In this document: piece by piece, positions 34,506 through 42,541 of the stretch | Numbering within the stretch: position 1 is the stretch's first letter | Layout: every line of letters starts with the position of its first letter | NCBI RefSeq assembly: GCF_002159645.1 | Contig: NZ_NFJB01000016.1 | Coordinates: 26,913-90,912 of the forward strand | Reading direction: 5' to 3' | DNA: 64,000 bases | Origin: Parabacteroides sp. An277 | GTDB lineage: Bacteria; Bacteroidota; Bacteroidia; Bacteroidales; Tannerellaceae | Position numbers and translations under genes: made by a program | Notes under the pieces: generated by a model | Told to the model about the DNA's origin: nothing | Database searches by the model: none | The model's input: the letters and a program-made list of their open reading frames with translations, nothing else

Positions 34506-36890
34506 ATGAAAGAAAAATCCAAAATAGAGAAAAATGCAGAGGAAAGGCAAATCAGTCTGCTTTCCACTGCTTTGGGAGAGGCTTCGAAGGCCAATGGTTA
34601 CTGGCTCAACGCTTCTGGAAAGAGGTATCCGAGGCTATACCCGCACGGCGTGTCGGCCAGCCCGTTCAATGCACTGTTCATGGCATTGCATTCCGATCGG
34701 AACGGATGCAATACGAACCTGTTCACCTTGTTCAGTGATGCCAAGGCCCGCGGCACGTCGGTACGTGAGCATGAACAGGGTGTGCCGTTCCTGTACTATA
34801 ACTGGAACAAATATGTCCACAGGAACAATCCTGAAGAGTTCATCAACCGGGGAACCTACCTCACATTGGACGATGAGCAGAAGAAACAATATAAGGGAGT
34901 ACATAACAGAGAGATACGCACTCTGTTCAATATAGACCAGACGACATTTCCCCATGTGGACGAAGAGGCTTACAGGGCCGTTCTGCAACAGGATGGGAAT
35001 GCCATGGAACGAGGATATTCGGAGGCAGACACACGGCGTATGCATATCCGCTTCAATGATTTTTTGCTGAAAATGCGTGACAACCTTGTGCCGGTCCGTT
35101 ACGATGGCAGCGGAATGCCCCATTATGAAACGGACAAAGATGCCGTCTATATGCCCCGCCAAAAGAACTTTGACCATTACAACGATTATGTGCAGGAAAC
35201 CCTGCGCCAGATAGTAAGTGCCACCGGACATCAGCAGCGGCTTGCCCGCGAGGGAATGGTGATGAAAAACGGTATGCCGCCTTCTGACGATGCCGTCAAA
35301 CAGGAACGGCTGGTCGTGGAAATAGCATCGGGAATCAAGATGCTGGAGCTGGGACTGCCAGCCCGCTTGTCCGACGAAAGTCTCAGTTTGGTGGAATATT
35401 GGGACCGGGAACTCAAAGAGAACCCGAATATGATAGATGCCCTCGAGAGTGACGTGAACAATGCTCTCGAAGTTATCCGTAAAGCGGAACGTGGAGAGAA
35501 AATCGAATATGCCACCTTGCGGAACAGGAAACAGACATCTGACATGCAGGATCAGCTGCCCAAGCATTATTTCGTGGCCGATGAGTTACGGAAACGTCCG
35601 GACAAGGACAAGAAAACCATTGTCCTTGTCATAGATCCCGTATCAAAGTCGGCTGATGTGATCCTTCCCGCCGGGGCATCACCGGAGGTGGACAACGAGA
35701 TTCCCGGCATGAACAAAGCCCGTATCGGACGTGCTTTACGTCGGGAAGGCATCGAGACTGTGCGTTTCTTCAATCCGGACGGAGCCTTGGGTTACAGACC
35801 TGATGACAAGTATTTTGCCGAGAAACAGGTCTCTCTGGCACGGTTGAACAACTGGGCCCTGGAAGTGCTTTCGACCCTGAACGTGAGCCCTGCAGTAAAA
35901 CGGGCCAACGAAGTAGGATTTGACAAGATCCAGATGATTCAGGACGACAAGAACCGATGGGCTCTCTATATAAAGCCGGAGCATCAGAGAGGTTATAGCA
36001 TATACCCCGATAAGGAAGACATAAACCGCTTCTTTTCCACACTCAAGCAGTCCATGGATAATATAGACAAGGTCCGCATGGAACTGGCTCATAAATATTA
36101 CGCGCTTGCTGAAATCAAGCCCGACCTGAAAGTCGATCTGTTCAACAGCGGGACACAGGACGTGGACCTGAACCGGATACAGCGTGTGTCCGTATTCAAA
36201 ACCAAGCAGGACGGTGTACTGTGTGCCGTAACGATTGACGGGCAGAAACTGCAGCCGCGCAGTGTATCACCGCAACAATGGCAGCGCATGTGGGTGGCGG
36301 AAGACCGTGACAGCTACAAACGGCACCTGGCTGCCTCGCTGTTTGCCGATATACTGCAAAAGGGACAGTCGCAGGAGGAACACGCCGGGGAAAAGCAGGA
36401 GAAGGAAACCGAGATACGGCAGGGAGAAGCTGTCAGCCGACAGAATGGAGAAGAGCGTACCGTTGAATCCGTCAGTCCGCAGAGAGAGGCTTGGGACAAG
36501 ATAAAGGCCAAACACCCGGACGCTATCCAGTTTGTAAGAACCGGTGACAACTATACGGCTTATAACGAGGATGCCGTCAAGGTAACGGAAACGCTTGCCT
36601 TGAAAATGGAGAAGCACGAGGCTGACATGAAAAAAGGCTTTACGGCTTCCGTGACATTCCCAGTCAGCCAGCTCGATACTTTCCTTCAGAAACTTGCGAG
36701 AAGCGGTGCAAGAGTGGTGATACGGGATGCAGAAGGACTCGCGGATGCCCGGAACAGAACAACGGGCATAACAGAAAGGACAGCCGGAAACGGCCAGACA
36801 CGGACTCTCTTTGATACGGCACAGGAGAAACAGTCCGAACGCAGGATTGAGCCGGAAGAAAATGAACAGCGTTCAAGCATGAGGAGGTAA
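34506..36890 (+). CDS. DUF3945-type polyvalent protein with MutS-I-like C-terminal domain
   Basis: 794 residues. The N-terminus has an antirestriction-like region (GYWLNASGKRYPRLYPHG, SPFNALFMALHSD). DUF3945-like units follow near 480-610 (YSIYPDKEDINRFFSTLKQ, FNSGTQDVDLNRIQRVSVF). Near residue 660-740 the pattern KHPDAIQFVRTGDNYTAYNE resembles MutS domain I, as seen in other polyvalent proteins. The protein ends SSMRR. These multi-domain proteins are believed to protect or process DNA on entry. The AGGAGG in its last codons also serves as ribosome-binding site for the next gene. Confidence 0.75.
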   Translation: MKEKSKIEKNAEERQISLLSTALGEASKANGYWLNASGKRYPRLYPHGVSASPFNALFMALHSDRNGCNTNLFTLFSDAKARGTSVREHEQGVPFLYYNWNKYVHRNNPEEFINRGTYLTLDDEQKKQYKGVHNREIRTLFNIDQTTFPHVDEEAYRAVLQQDGNAMERGYSEADTRRMHIRFNDFLLKMRDNLVPVRYDGSGMPHYETDKDAVYMPRQKNFDHYNDYVQETLRQIVSATGHQQRLAREGMVMKNGMPPSDDAVKQERLVVEIASGIKMLELGLPARLSDESLSLVEYWDRELKENPNMIDALESDVNNALEVIRKAERGEKIEYATLRNRKQTSDMQDQLPKHYFVADELRKRPDKDKKTIVLVIDPVSKSADVILPAGASPEVDNEIPGMNKARIGRALRREGIETVRFFNPDGALGYRPDDKYFAEKQVSLARLNNWALEVLSTLNVSPAVKRANEVGFDKIQMIQDDKNRWALYIKPEHQRGYSIYPDKEDINRFFSTLKQSMDNIDKVRMELAHKYYALAEIKPDLKVDLFNSGTQDVDLNRIQRVSVFKTKQDGVLCAVTIDGQKLQPRSVSPQQWQRMWVAEDRDSYKRHLAASLFADILQKGQSQEEHAGEKQEKETEIRQGEAVSRQNGEERTVESVSPQREAWDKIKAKHPDAIQFVRTGDNYTAYNEDAVKVTETLALKMEKHEADMKKGFTASVTFPVSQLDTFLQKLARSGARVVIRDAEGLADARNRTTGITERTAGNGQTRTLFDTAQEKQSERRIEPEENEQRSSMRR

Positions 36891-36894
36891 TGAT

Positions 36895-38445
36895 ATGGCA
36901 GGAAAAAATAAAGAATATGCAGACAAGTATGCAGAGTACGCCATGGAGCAGATGCGCCGGTATGGCATCCCCGCTTCGGTAACACTTGCACAAGGGATCC
37001 TTGAGAGTTCCAACGGACAGAGTGAACTGGCCCGCAAGGAAAACAATCATTTCGGCATCAAGGCCACACAGTCATGGATTGCGGAAGGCGGCCGGTACAG
37101 CCTGTATTCGGATGACAAGCCGAACGAGAAATTCTGCAGCTATGATAACGTAGGAGACTCCTATGAACACCATTCGAGGTTCCTTAAGGAGAACAGCCGC
37201 TACGCGGAATGTTTCAATCTCCGTCCCGATGACTACAAGGGATGGACGGAAGGTATAGCCAAAGCCGGTTACGCGACCGGGGGCAACTATGCCGGGACTC
37301 TGCAGAAGATCATCGAGCAGAACGGCCTGGACAAATACGACCATCAGGTCATGCAGGAAATGGCCGCGCAGGGCAAGCAGTTCGGTCTGGAAAGCAATCC
37401 TCTCCAGGAGAAAGAAAAGGCAGAAGCCTATTCATTTCCGGTGGAACGCAAGGAATTCCTCTTTGTCACTTCTGCTTTCGGAATGCGTCAGGACCCGATG
37501 GACAAAGAAAAGCAGCAGATGCACAAGGGGCTTGACATACGATGCAAAGGCGATGCGGTGCTGGCCACGGAAAACGGCGGAAAGGTCGTTTCGGTAAACG
37601 GCAATGCCAACTCTGCCGGAGGCAAGAGTGTAACCGTCGAATACAGCCGCCCGGATGGAAGCAAGGTGCAGTGTACCTATATGCACCTTGGCGATATCGC
37701 AGTCAAGGCGGGAGACAGTGTCAAGGCAGGACAACGCCTTGGAACCTCGGGCAACACGGGGACACGGACCACGGGAGAGCACCTGCATTTCGGGGTGGTG
37801 AACATCCATTCGGACGGGACGCGCCGTGACATCGACCCGGCTGCATATCTGGCCGAGATTGCGCAGAAAGGCAATATCAAGCAGCAGGTGCTGTACAACG
37901 GCAATGACCTGCTCGCGAAATACCGTAGTACAGAAGAACCCAAAATCGAGAAACCTCTTTCTACCGAAGACTGGATGAAAAAGCTGCTGTCCTCGGAGGA
38001 CAGTGGCGTCGGCATGTCCGGATGCAATGACCCTGTCATGGAGATGGCCATGACGGCCTTTACCTCACTGATGGTGCTGGCCGTTCAGATTGACAGCAAG
38101 AACGAGGAAGAGCAGAAAGCCGCCGTTTCGGGGGCCATGGATAGCGGAAAGATCGACTTGAAACCACTGCTGCCTGACATGAAAAGCTGTAGTCTGACCA
38201 TGAAAGAGAACGGGAAAGCCGTCCTTCAGGCGGATAACGGCGAACAGCATATATCGCGCGAGTTGAGTTCCGCAGAATTGAGCCGGCTGTCGGCCGTGCT
38301 GAACAACAGTACCCTTACGGATGAAGCCAAGCGGATGCGCGTGACGGGATTGCTGAATACTGCCATCCTTTCGGAAATGGCTTCACAGAATTTCGAACAG
38401 GGCATGTCCGAGCAGCGAGGACAAACGGAAAATCTGAAAAGATGA
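36895..38445 (+). CDS. Glucosaminidase + M23 bifunctional peptidoglycan hydrolase
   Basis: 516 residues. An N-terminal FlgJ/LytD-like glucosaminidase domain (SVTLAQGILESSNGQSEL, NNHFGIKA) is followed by an M23 domain with HKGLDIRCKG near 205 and the intact TGEHLHFGVV near 297. A C-terminal region of about 130 residues resembles DUF3945-associated sequence (SREIS/AELSRLSAVLNNSTLTDEAKRM). There is no signal peptide, so export may use the mating channel itself. It follows an embedded Shine-Dalgarno (AGGAGG) and overlaps the next small gene by 4 bp. Confidence 0.88.
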   Translation: MAGKNKEYADKYAEYAMEQMRRYGIPASVTLAQGILESSNGQSELARKENNHFGIKATQSWIAEGGRYSLYSDDKPNEKFCSYDNVGDSYEHHSRFLKENSRYAECFNLRPDDYKGWTEGIAKAGYATGGNYAGTLQKIIEQNGLDKYDHQVMQEMAAQGKQFGLESNPLQEKEKAEAYSFPVERKEFLFVTSAFGMRQDPMDKEKQQMHKGLDIRCKGDAVLATENGGKVVSVNGNANSAGGKSVTVEYSRPDGSKVQCTYMHLGDIAVKAGDSVKAGQRLGTSGNTGTRTTGEHLHFGVVNIHSDGTRRDIDPAAYLAEIAQKGNIKQQVLYNGNDLLAKYRSTEEPKIEKPLSTEDWMKKLLSSEDSGVGMSGCNDPVMEMAMTAFTSLMVLAVQIDSKNEEEQKAAVSGAMDSGKIDLKPLLPDMKSCSLTMKENGKAVLQADNGEQHISRELSSAELSRLSAVLNNSTLTDEAKRMRVTGLLNTAILSEMASQNFEQGMSEQRGQTENLKR

Positions 38446-38633
38446 AGCATGGCGATATGATAAAATGCGTGATGATACAGCTATGCAAGTATCTGGCAGG
38501 ATTATCCTACCTGGCTTTGTATGTCCTGTCCTGCTACAAGCTGTTTGGCTTGACGGCAACATTCCTTATCGTGGGAGTGCAGCTGCTCGTTGCCGGATGG
38601 CTTGTCTGGGCAATGATCCGTGCGCCCGATTAG
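38442..38633 (+). CDS. Small two-helix membrane protein
   Basis: 63 residues, ATGA overlap with the hydrolase gene. Two hydrophobic segments (LAGLSYLALYVLSCYKLFG, FLIVGVQLLVAGWLVWAM). Could be a holin-like or scaffold partner of the hydrolase; no family recognised. Confidence 0.65.
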   Translation: MKHGDMIKCVMIQLCKYLAGLSYLALYVLSCYKLFGLTATFLIVGVQLLVAGWLVWAMIRAPD

Positions 38634-38712
38634 AATATGCTCTCAGACCTTCAACATCAATATAACCAGCATTTGCCGGATGATATGTACCATTCTAAAA
38701 ACAAAACGAGTT

Positions 38713-39324
38713 ATGATTAAATGTAATGTTACTGTATGCGGTATTATCAACCGCGATGCTACTACACGCACAAACAAGGAGGGAAAACCGTTTTTTACGT
38801 TCCCTCTCCAGATAATGGTTCCTGCAACTGATGGTCAGGAAAAGCCTGTCGAGATCGATGTGAGCAAAGATGGCGGTCAGGAGGAAGCCTCCTGCTACGG
38901 GAAAGGCTCACGTGTCGAGATTGACGGTACGATGTACCTGAAGCACAGGGGCGACAGGACCTATTTCAACCTTTTCGCAAACGAGATCCGCGATGTGGCT
39001 GCCGATGCGGCCAATACTCTCAAAGGAGAGATGGTTTTCTGTGGAAAGGTCGGAAAGAACATCGAGGAAAAGAAGGACAAGAAAGACCAGTCCTACACGA
39101 TGTTCTCGGCATTCAGCACGGAGAAAGTCGCTGACGGCTTTGAGTACCAATGGGTACGTTTCTTCTGCTTCAACAGGCAGCGTGAAGAATGGCTCCAGCC
39201 TGGTGTGAAGATCGATGCCAAGGGCGAGATGGGCCTGACTGTCCATAACGGTAAGCCTAATGTATCCTGCCGTGTAGAGGAACTTACACAATGTGTCGCA
39301 GATTCGTCTAACTCCAATCAGTAA
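38713..39324 (+). CDS. SSB-like OB-fold protein
   Basis: 203 residues from the ATG at 38713. The first half (MIKCNVTVCGIINRDATTRTNKEG, FFTFPLQIMV, GTMYLKHRGDRTYFNLFANEI) and the second half (KGEMVFCGKVGKNI, YTMFSAFST, WVRFFCFNRQREEWLQPGVKI) both resemble OB folds, so it may be a tandem OB protein. There is no acidic SSB tip. It lies directly before ardC. Likely coats single-stranded DNA in the recipient. Confidence 0.75.
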   Translation: MIKCNVTVCGIINRDATTRTNKEGKPFFTFPLQIMVPATDGQEKPVEIDVSKDGGQEEASCYGKGSRVEIDGTMYLKHRGDRTYFNLFANEIRDVAADAANTLKGEMVFCGKVGKNIEEKKDKKDQSYTMFSAFSTEKVADGFEYQWVRFFCFNRQREEWLQPGVKIDAKGEMGLTVHNGKPNVSCRVEELTQCVADSSNSNQ

Positions 39325-39329
39325 CGGTT

Positions 39330-41018
39330 ATGGCAGGCTACAGGAGACAAAATACAGACGGGCCGAACAGCGAAGACAAGGCTCTCGACCTCTTTGCGGA
39401 AATGATGATTGAAAAGCTGGAGACTATCAGCAAGGACTGGAAGAAGCCCTGGTTCACCGAGGGCAGCCTTCAGTGGCCACGCAATCTGTCCGGACGCGAA
39501 TACAACGGTATGAATGCGCTTATGCTCATGCTGCACTGCGAAAAGGAAGGATACACTATTCCGAGGTTCTGCACATTTGATTGCGTGCAGAGACTGAACA
39601 AACCGGGCAAGAACGGCGAGGAACTGCCGAGGGTATCGGTACTGAAAGGCGAGAAATCGTTTCCCGTCATGCTGACCACATTTACCTGCATCCACAAGGA
39701 GACCAAGGAGAAGATCAAGTATGACGATTACAAAAACTTGTCCGAGGACGAAAAGAAAGAGTATAACGTGTATCCCAAGATGCAGGTATTCCGCGTGTTC
39801 AACGTCGCCCAGACGAATCTGAAAGAGGCTCGTCCTGAACTGTGGGAGAAGCTGGAAAAGGAAAACGGCCGTCCATTCGTCCATGAAGGTGAAATGTTCA
39901 GTTTCGAACCGGTGGATAGGATGATACGCGACAATCTATGGATATGTCCCATCAACGTGAAACATCAGGATGATGCCTTTTACTCGATTAGCAAGAATGA
40001 AATCACCGTACCGGAGAAGGTGCAGTTCAAGGACGGGGAAGCATTTTACGGAACACTGTTCCATGAGATGGGACATTCAACTGGTGCGGAAGGTGTGCTA
40101 AACCGTTTCCAACCGACCTCTTTCGGTTCAAAGGAGTATAGCGATGAAGAACTTGTGGCCGAATTGTGCGGTGCATTGATCTCCCAACGCTACGGAATGG
40201 CCAAACATATAAAAGAGGACAGTTGTCCGTATCTGAAATCGTGGCTGGATAACCTGAAGGAGTCACCCCAGTACATTAAGACCGTACTTATGGACGTGAA
40301 GAAGGCATCATCCATGATCACGCAGAAAATAGACCAGATAGCCAGGGATATAGAAAGGGAAAAGACCGAAAATCAGGAACGGACGGAAACCCCGAAGGAA
40401 AAGGTATATTATGCTTCTGTAGCCTATCTGCAAATGGCGGACGATACCAACCGACTTGACGCACTGAAAGACAAAGGGGACTACAACGGGCTGCTCACTC
40501 TTGCGAAAGAGTATTACGACGGGAACGGAATGGATGAACAGTACACCTATGCCTCTCCTTTGCAGAACCGTGGCGATGACCTGCTGATTGAAGACCAGCA
40601 TTTCGCTGTCGTGTATAACGGTAGTGTAGGAGGAACTTATGACGTGATGCTGAAATACACCGAACAGGAAGTTCGAGACCATATCCGAAGATATGGAGTT
40701 GACAGGGCCAGCGAGGATGTGAAGGCATTGGCGAGGGAGATGGCTGCAGAACAGTTTGCGGAAATGACGCGGCACAAGATGCCGGTCTTCGAAATGCCGA
40801 ACGGCGACGTGCTGCATGTCAATTACAACAGGGACAGTGACTCGCTGGATGTGGGGACGATGACCAACGCGGGCATGACCGTGAAGCATCATTACCCTTA
40901 TGACCACAACATGACACTGGATGCCAATCTCCAGGGCGTGAATGAGCAACTGAACGACCTGGAAGAATACAGGGAGGAACAGCAGGAGGCCGAATATAGC
41001 GGTGGAATGCGACGATGA
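39330..41018 (+). CDS. ardC: ArdC-like antirestriction protein (DUF1738 + zincin)
   Basis: 562 residues. The N-terminal DUF1738 ssDNA-binding domain (WKKPWFTEGSLQWPRNLSGREYNGMNALML) is followed by a zincin-like metallopeptidase domain with HEMGHSTG near residue 245 and later acidic EELVAELCGALI. A C-terminal extension of about 230 residues resembles polyvalent accessory domains. ArdC of plasmid pSa is carried into recipients with DNA and protects it. The tail SGGMRR matches other proteins of this operon. Last gene of the block. Confidence 0.9.
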   Translation: MAGYRRQNTDGPNSEDKALDLFAEMMIEKLETISKDWKKPWFTEGSLQWPRNLSGREYNGMNALMLMLHCEKEGYTIPRFCTFDCVQRLNKPGKNGEELPRVSVLKGEKSFPVMLTTFTCIHKETKEKIKYDDYKNLSEDEKKEYNVYPKMQVFRVFNVAQTNLKEARPELWEKLEKENGRPFVHEGEMFSFEPVDRMIRDNLWICPINVKHQDDAFYSISKNEITVPEKVQFKDGEAFYGTLFHEMGHSTGAEGVLNRFQPTSFGSKEYSDEELVAELCGALISQRYGMAKHIKEDSCPYLKSWLDNLKESPQYIKTVLMDVKKASSMITQKIDQIARDIEREKTENQERTETPKEKVYYASVAYLQMADDTNRLDALKDKGDYNGLLTLAKEYYDGNGMDEQYTYASPLQNRGDDLLIEDQHFAVVYNGSVGGTYDVMLKYTEQEVRDHIRRYGVDRASEDVKALAREMAAEQFAEMTRHKMPVFEMPNGDVLHVNYNRDSDSLDVGTMTNAGMTVKHHYPYDHNMTLDANLQGVNEQLNDLEEYREEQQEAEYSGGMRR

Positions 41019-41058
41019 ATGAAAAGGATTTGGGGCTGGTGTGAATGCCAGCCCCTTG

Positions 41059-41349
41059 TCATTGTTCGCTATGTCGGAAATATTCTTTCCAGTTTTCTTC
41101 ATCTACTGTCAATTTTCCCATTTCCCAATCATATTCCACTTCCGGCATGTTGGAGTAAGGGAAATGCACGGTGTAGCCGATTTGGCCATAGGAACAGTGC
41201 AATGGTGTAACGCAAATCTCCTGACCGAAATAAGTCTGAGGCGTACAGTATCTCCGCCAGTTAAAACGTCCGGCAGCTATATTACGGCAAAGCAATTTAA
41301 GAACCGTTGTGCTTTTCCTGCCTTGAAAATCTTTTCTGCAAGTCTTCAT
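41059..41349 (-). CDS. Small hypothetical protein near second TAGTA site
   Basis: 96 residues starting MKTCRKDFQGRKSTT. Basic N-terminus, then aromatic region (CSYGQIGYTVHFPYSNMPEVEYDWEMG). Not recognised. Converges on ardC. The 65 bp upstream of its start are the TTTACTATTTTACTACT-rich repeats. Confidence 0.5.
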   Translation of the reverse strand: MKTCRKDFQGRKSTTVLKLLCRNIAAGRFNWRRYCTPQTYFGQEICVTPLHCSYGQIGYTVHFPYSNMPEVEYDWEMGKLTVDEENWKEYFRHSEQ

Positions 41350-41350
41350 G

Positions 41351-41417
41351 TTACTATTTTACTTATTTACTATTTTACTACTTTACTAAAATACTAATGT
41401 GCTACTTTGTAGTATAT
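41351..41417. repeat. Second TAGTA/TACTA repeat cluster
   Basis: Multiple TTACTATTTTACT units followed by AAAATACTAATG and CTACTTTGTAGTAT. The 19-bp TATTTACTATTTTACTACT (41364-41382) is identical to 14593-14611 beside parA. Candidate second partition or operator site; it overlaps the end of the small gene at 41394. Confidence 0.6.
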
Positions 41418-41588
41418 TTCAGGGGCACTTGACACATTGTAAATATAACTGCCACAACGCACAAGCAGGGCGTCCCGTCCATAATAGGTTTTTTTCATTC
41501 CACTGATGCTTCCTGACTTGTGAAAATTGGGGAAACTGCTGATGCCAACTTTTTTTGCATCCTGACTATGGAGTGTTTTTGTCTTCAT
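41394..41588 (-). CDS. Small hypothetical protein, 64 residues
   Basis: Starts MKTKTLHSQDAKKVG, ends EIYYKVAH. Related in opening (MKT) to the 96-residue gene downstream. Unknown. Its short length and lack of relatives make it uncertain. Confidence 0.4.
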   Translation of the reverse strand: MKTKTLHSQDAKKVGISSFPNFHKSGSISGMKKTYYGRDALLVRCGSYIYNVSSAPEIYYKVAH

Positions 41589-41634
41589 TGTAATACTTTC
41601 AATTGCTGTACTTCATTAAATGAGTTGGGTGAAA

Positions 41635-41656
41635 CCACCCGCATGGTAGCGGGTGG
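41635..41656 (-). terminator. Terminator after the 41674 gene
   Basis: CCACCCGC-loop-GCGGGTGG, a perfect eight-pair stem 18 bp past the stop of the leftward gene, followed on that strand by TTTC. Confidence 0.6.
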
Positions 41657-41673
41657 CTATACGACATATACCG

Positions 41674-42159
41674 TCAGAAGTGATAATCAATGACGCCTCC
41701 GACATAGAGCAAAGTGCCGGGTTCAAGAGAGCTGACAAACAGCATGAACTCAAAGGATGGCTCGGCAAATGACTGGCATCCGTCTCCATTCAGATAAAAA
41801 TGATAGCCGGTATCCAGCGGATTATCTATTGCCTGCTTGAGGTAATATGTAGAACTCCACTCAAACATATTTTCGACAGTAATGGCGTCCGCTTTCTTCC
41901 GGATTTCTGCAACATACTTCTCTTTCCATTGTTCCATGCCATCACCTGTATAACGTATCGTGTCTTCCGATACAAGTTCGAACATTCCTTTCGGCAGGAT
42001 GGAATTGACTAAATTGGTTATCTCTTCCTTGCGCTCTTCATCGCTGATGTCGGCACAATAATCGTAAAAACTGTTGTCGCCCTGATTGAGGGTGTCTTCG
42101 TTCAGATAGTTTTCCTTGTCTATCTGCGTTGTTGAAATTTGAAAAACTCTGCTGTGCAT
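41674..42159 (-). CDS. Hypothetical protein with YubB-gene-like leader
   Basis: 161 residues. Acidic and soluble (EEITNLVNSILPKGMF, AEIRKKADAITVENMF). The end (FMLFVSSLEPGTLLYVGGVIDYHF) suggests a beta-rich domain. Not recognised. Its leader is nearly identical to that of the YubB-like gene at 49099, so the two are likely co-regulated, on opposite sides of the resistance island. Confidence 0.6.
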   Translation of the reverse strand: MHSRVFQISTTQIDKENYLNEDTLNQGDNSFYDYCADISDEERKEEITNLVNSILPKGMFELVSEDTIRYTGDGMEQWKEKYVAEIRKKADAITVENMFEWSSTYYLKQAIDNPLDTGYHFYLNGDGCQSFAEPSFEFMLFVSSLEPGTLLYVGGVIDYHF

Positions 42160-42430
42160 AATTCTGAATTTTAAGTTGTTGTTTTTATTTCCCTTTTCTT
42201 GAAGCCTTTCGGCCTTCTTGTCAGGGAATGATTTTTATGCAGGACAGACAGCGAGCATAGGACGAACAAGACAAGTAAACAGTGGACAGGATAAAGCGGA
42301 ATACCCAAATCTATGATTTGCGGAAGGCTGCCGTGAATATCCGGGAACCGTTAGCATAGCGGTACTTGGCGACCGTCCGTCGCTGTACCTTCGCATATAA
42401 AATCTCTCCGACAAGAAAGTGCCGGCAGGT
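42160..42430 (-). repeat. Structured leader, copy 8; direct repeat of 49681-49960
   Basis: About 200 bp (42215-42415) match 49725-49935 at roughly 90% by eye, in the same orientation. It includes hairpins GAAGCC..GGCTTC, CCAAATC/GATTTG and GGTAC-A-GCGAC/GTCGC-CAA-GTACC. Changes in the CAAATC loop are in unpaired bases. Toward the gene it ends AAGGGAAATAAAAAC. The remainder to 42541 is AT-rich with a TATAAAGGG box at 42474. Confidence 0.75.
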
Positions 42431-42541
42431 AGGAAATCATATATTTCTTACAAGAGGAATAATCTGGCCGAATATAAAGGGTATGCACCTCCAGCGCAGT
42501 TTTGTAAAACAGGCTGTCTATAAAAGCATAGAACCTAAAAT

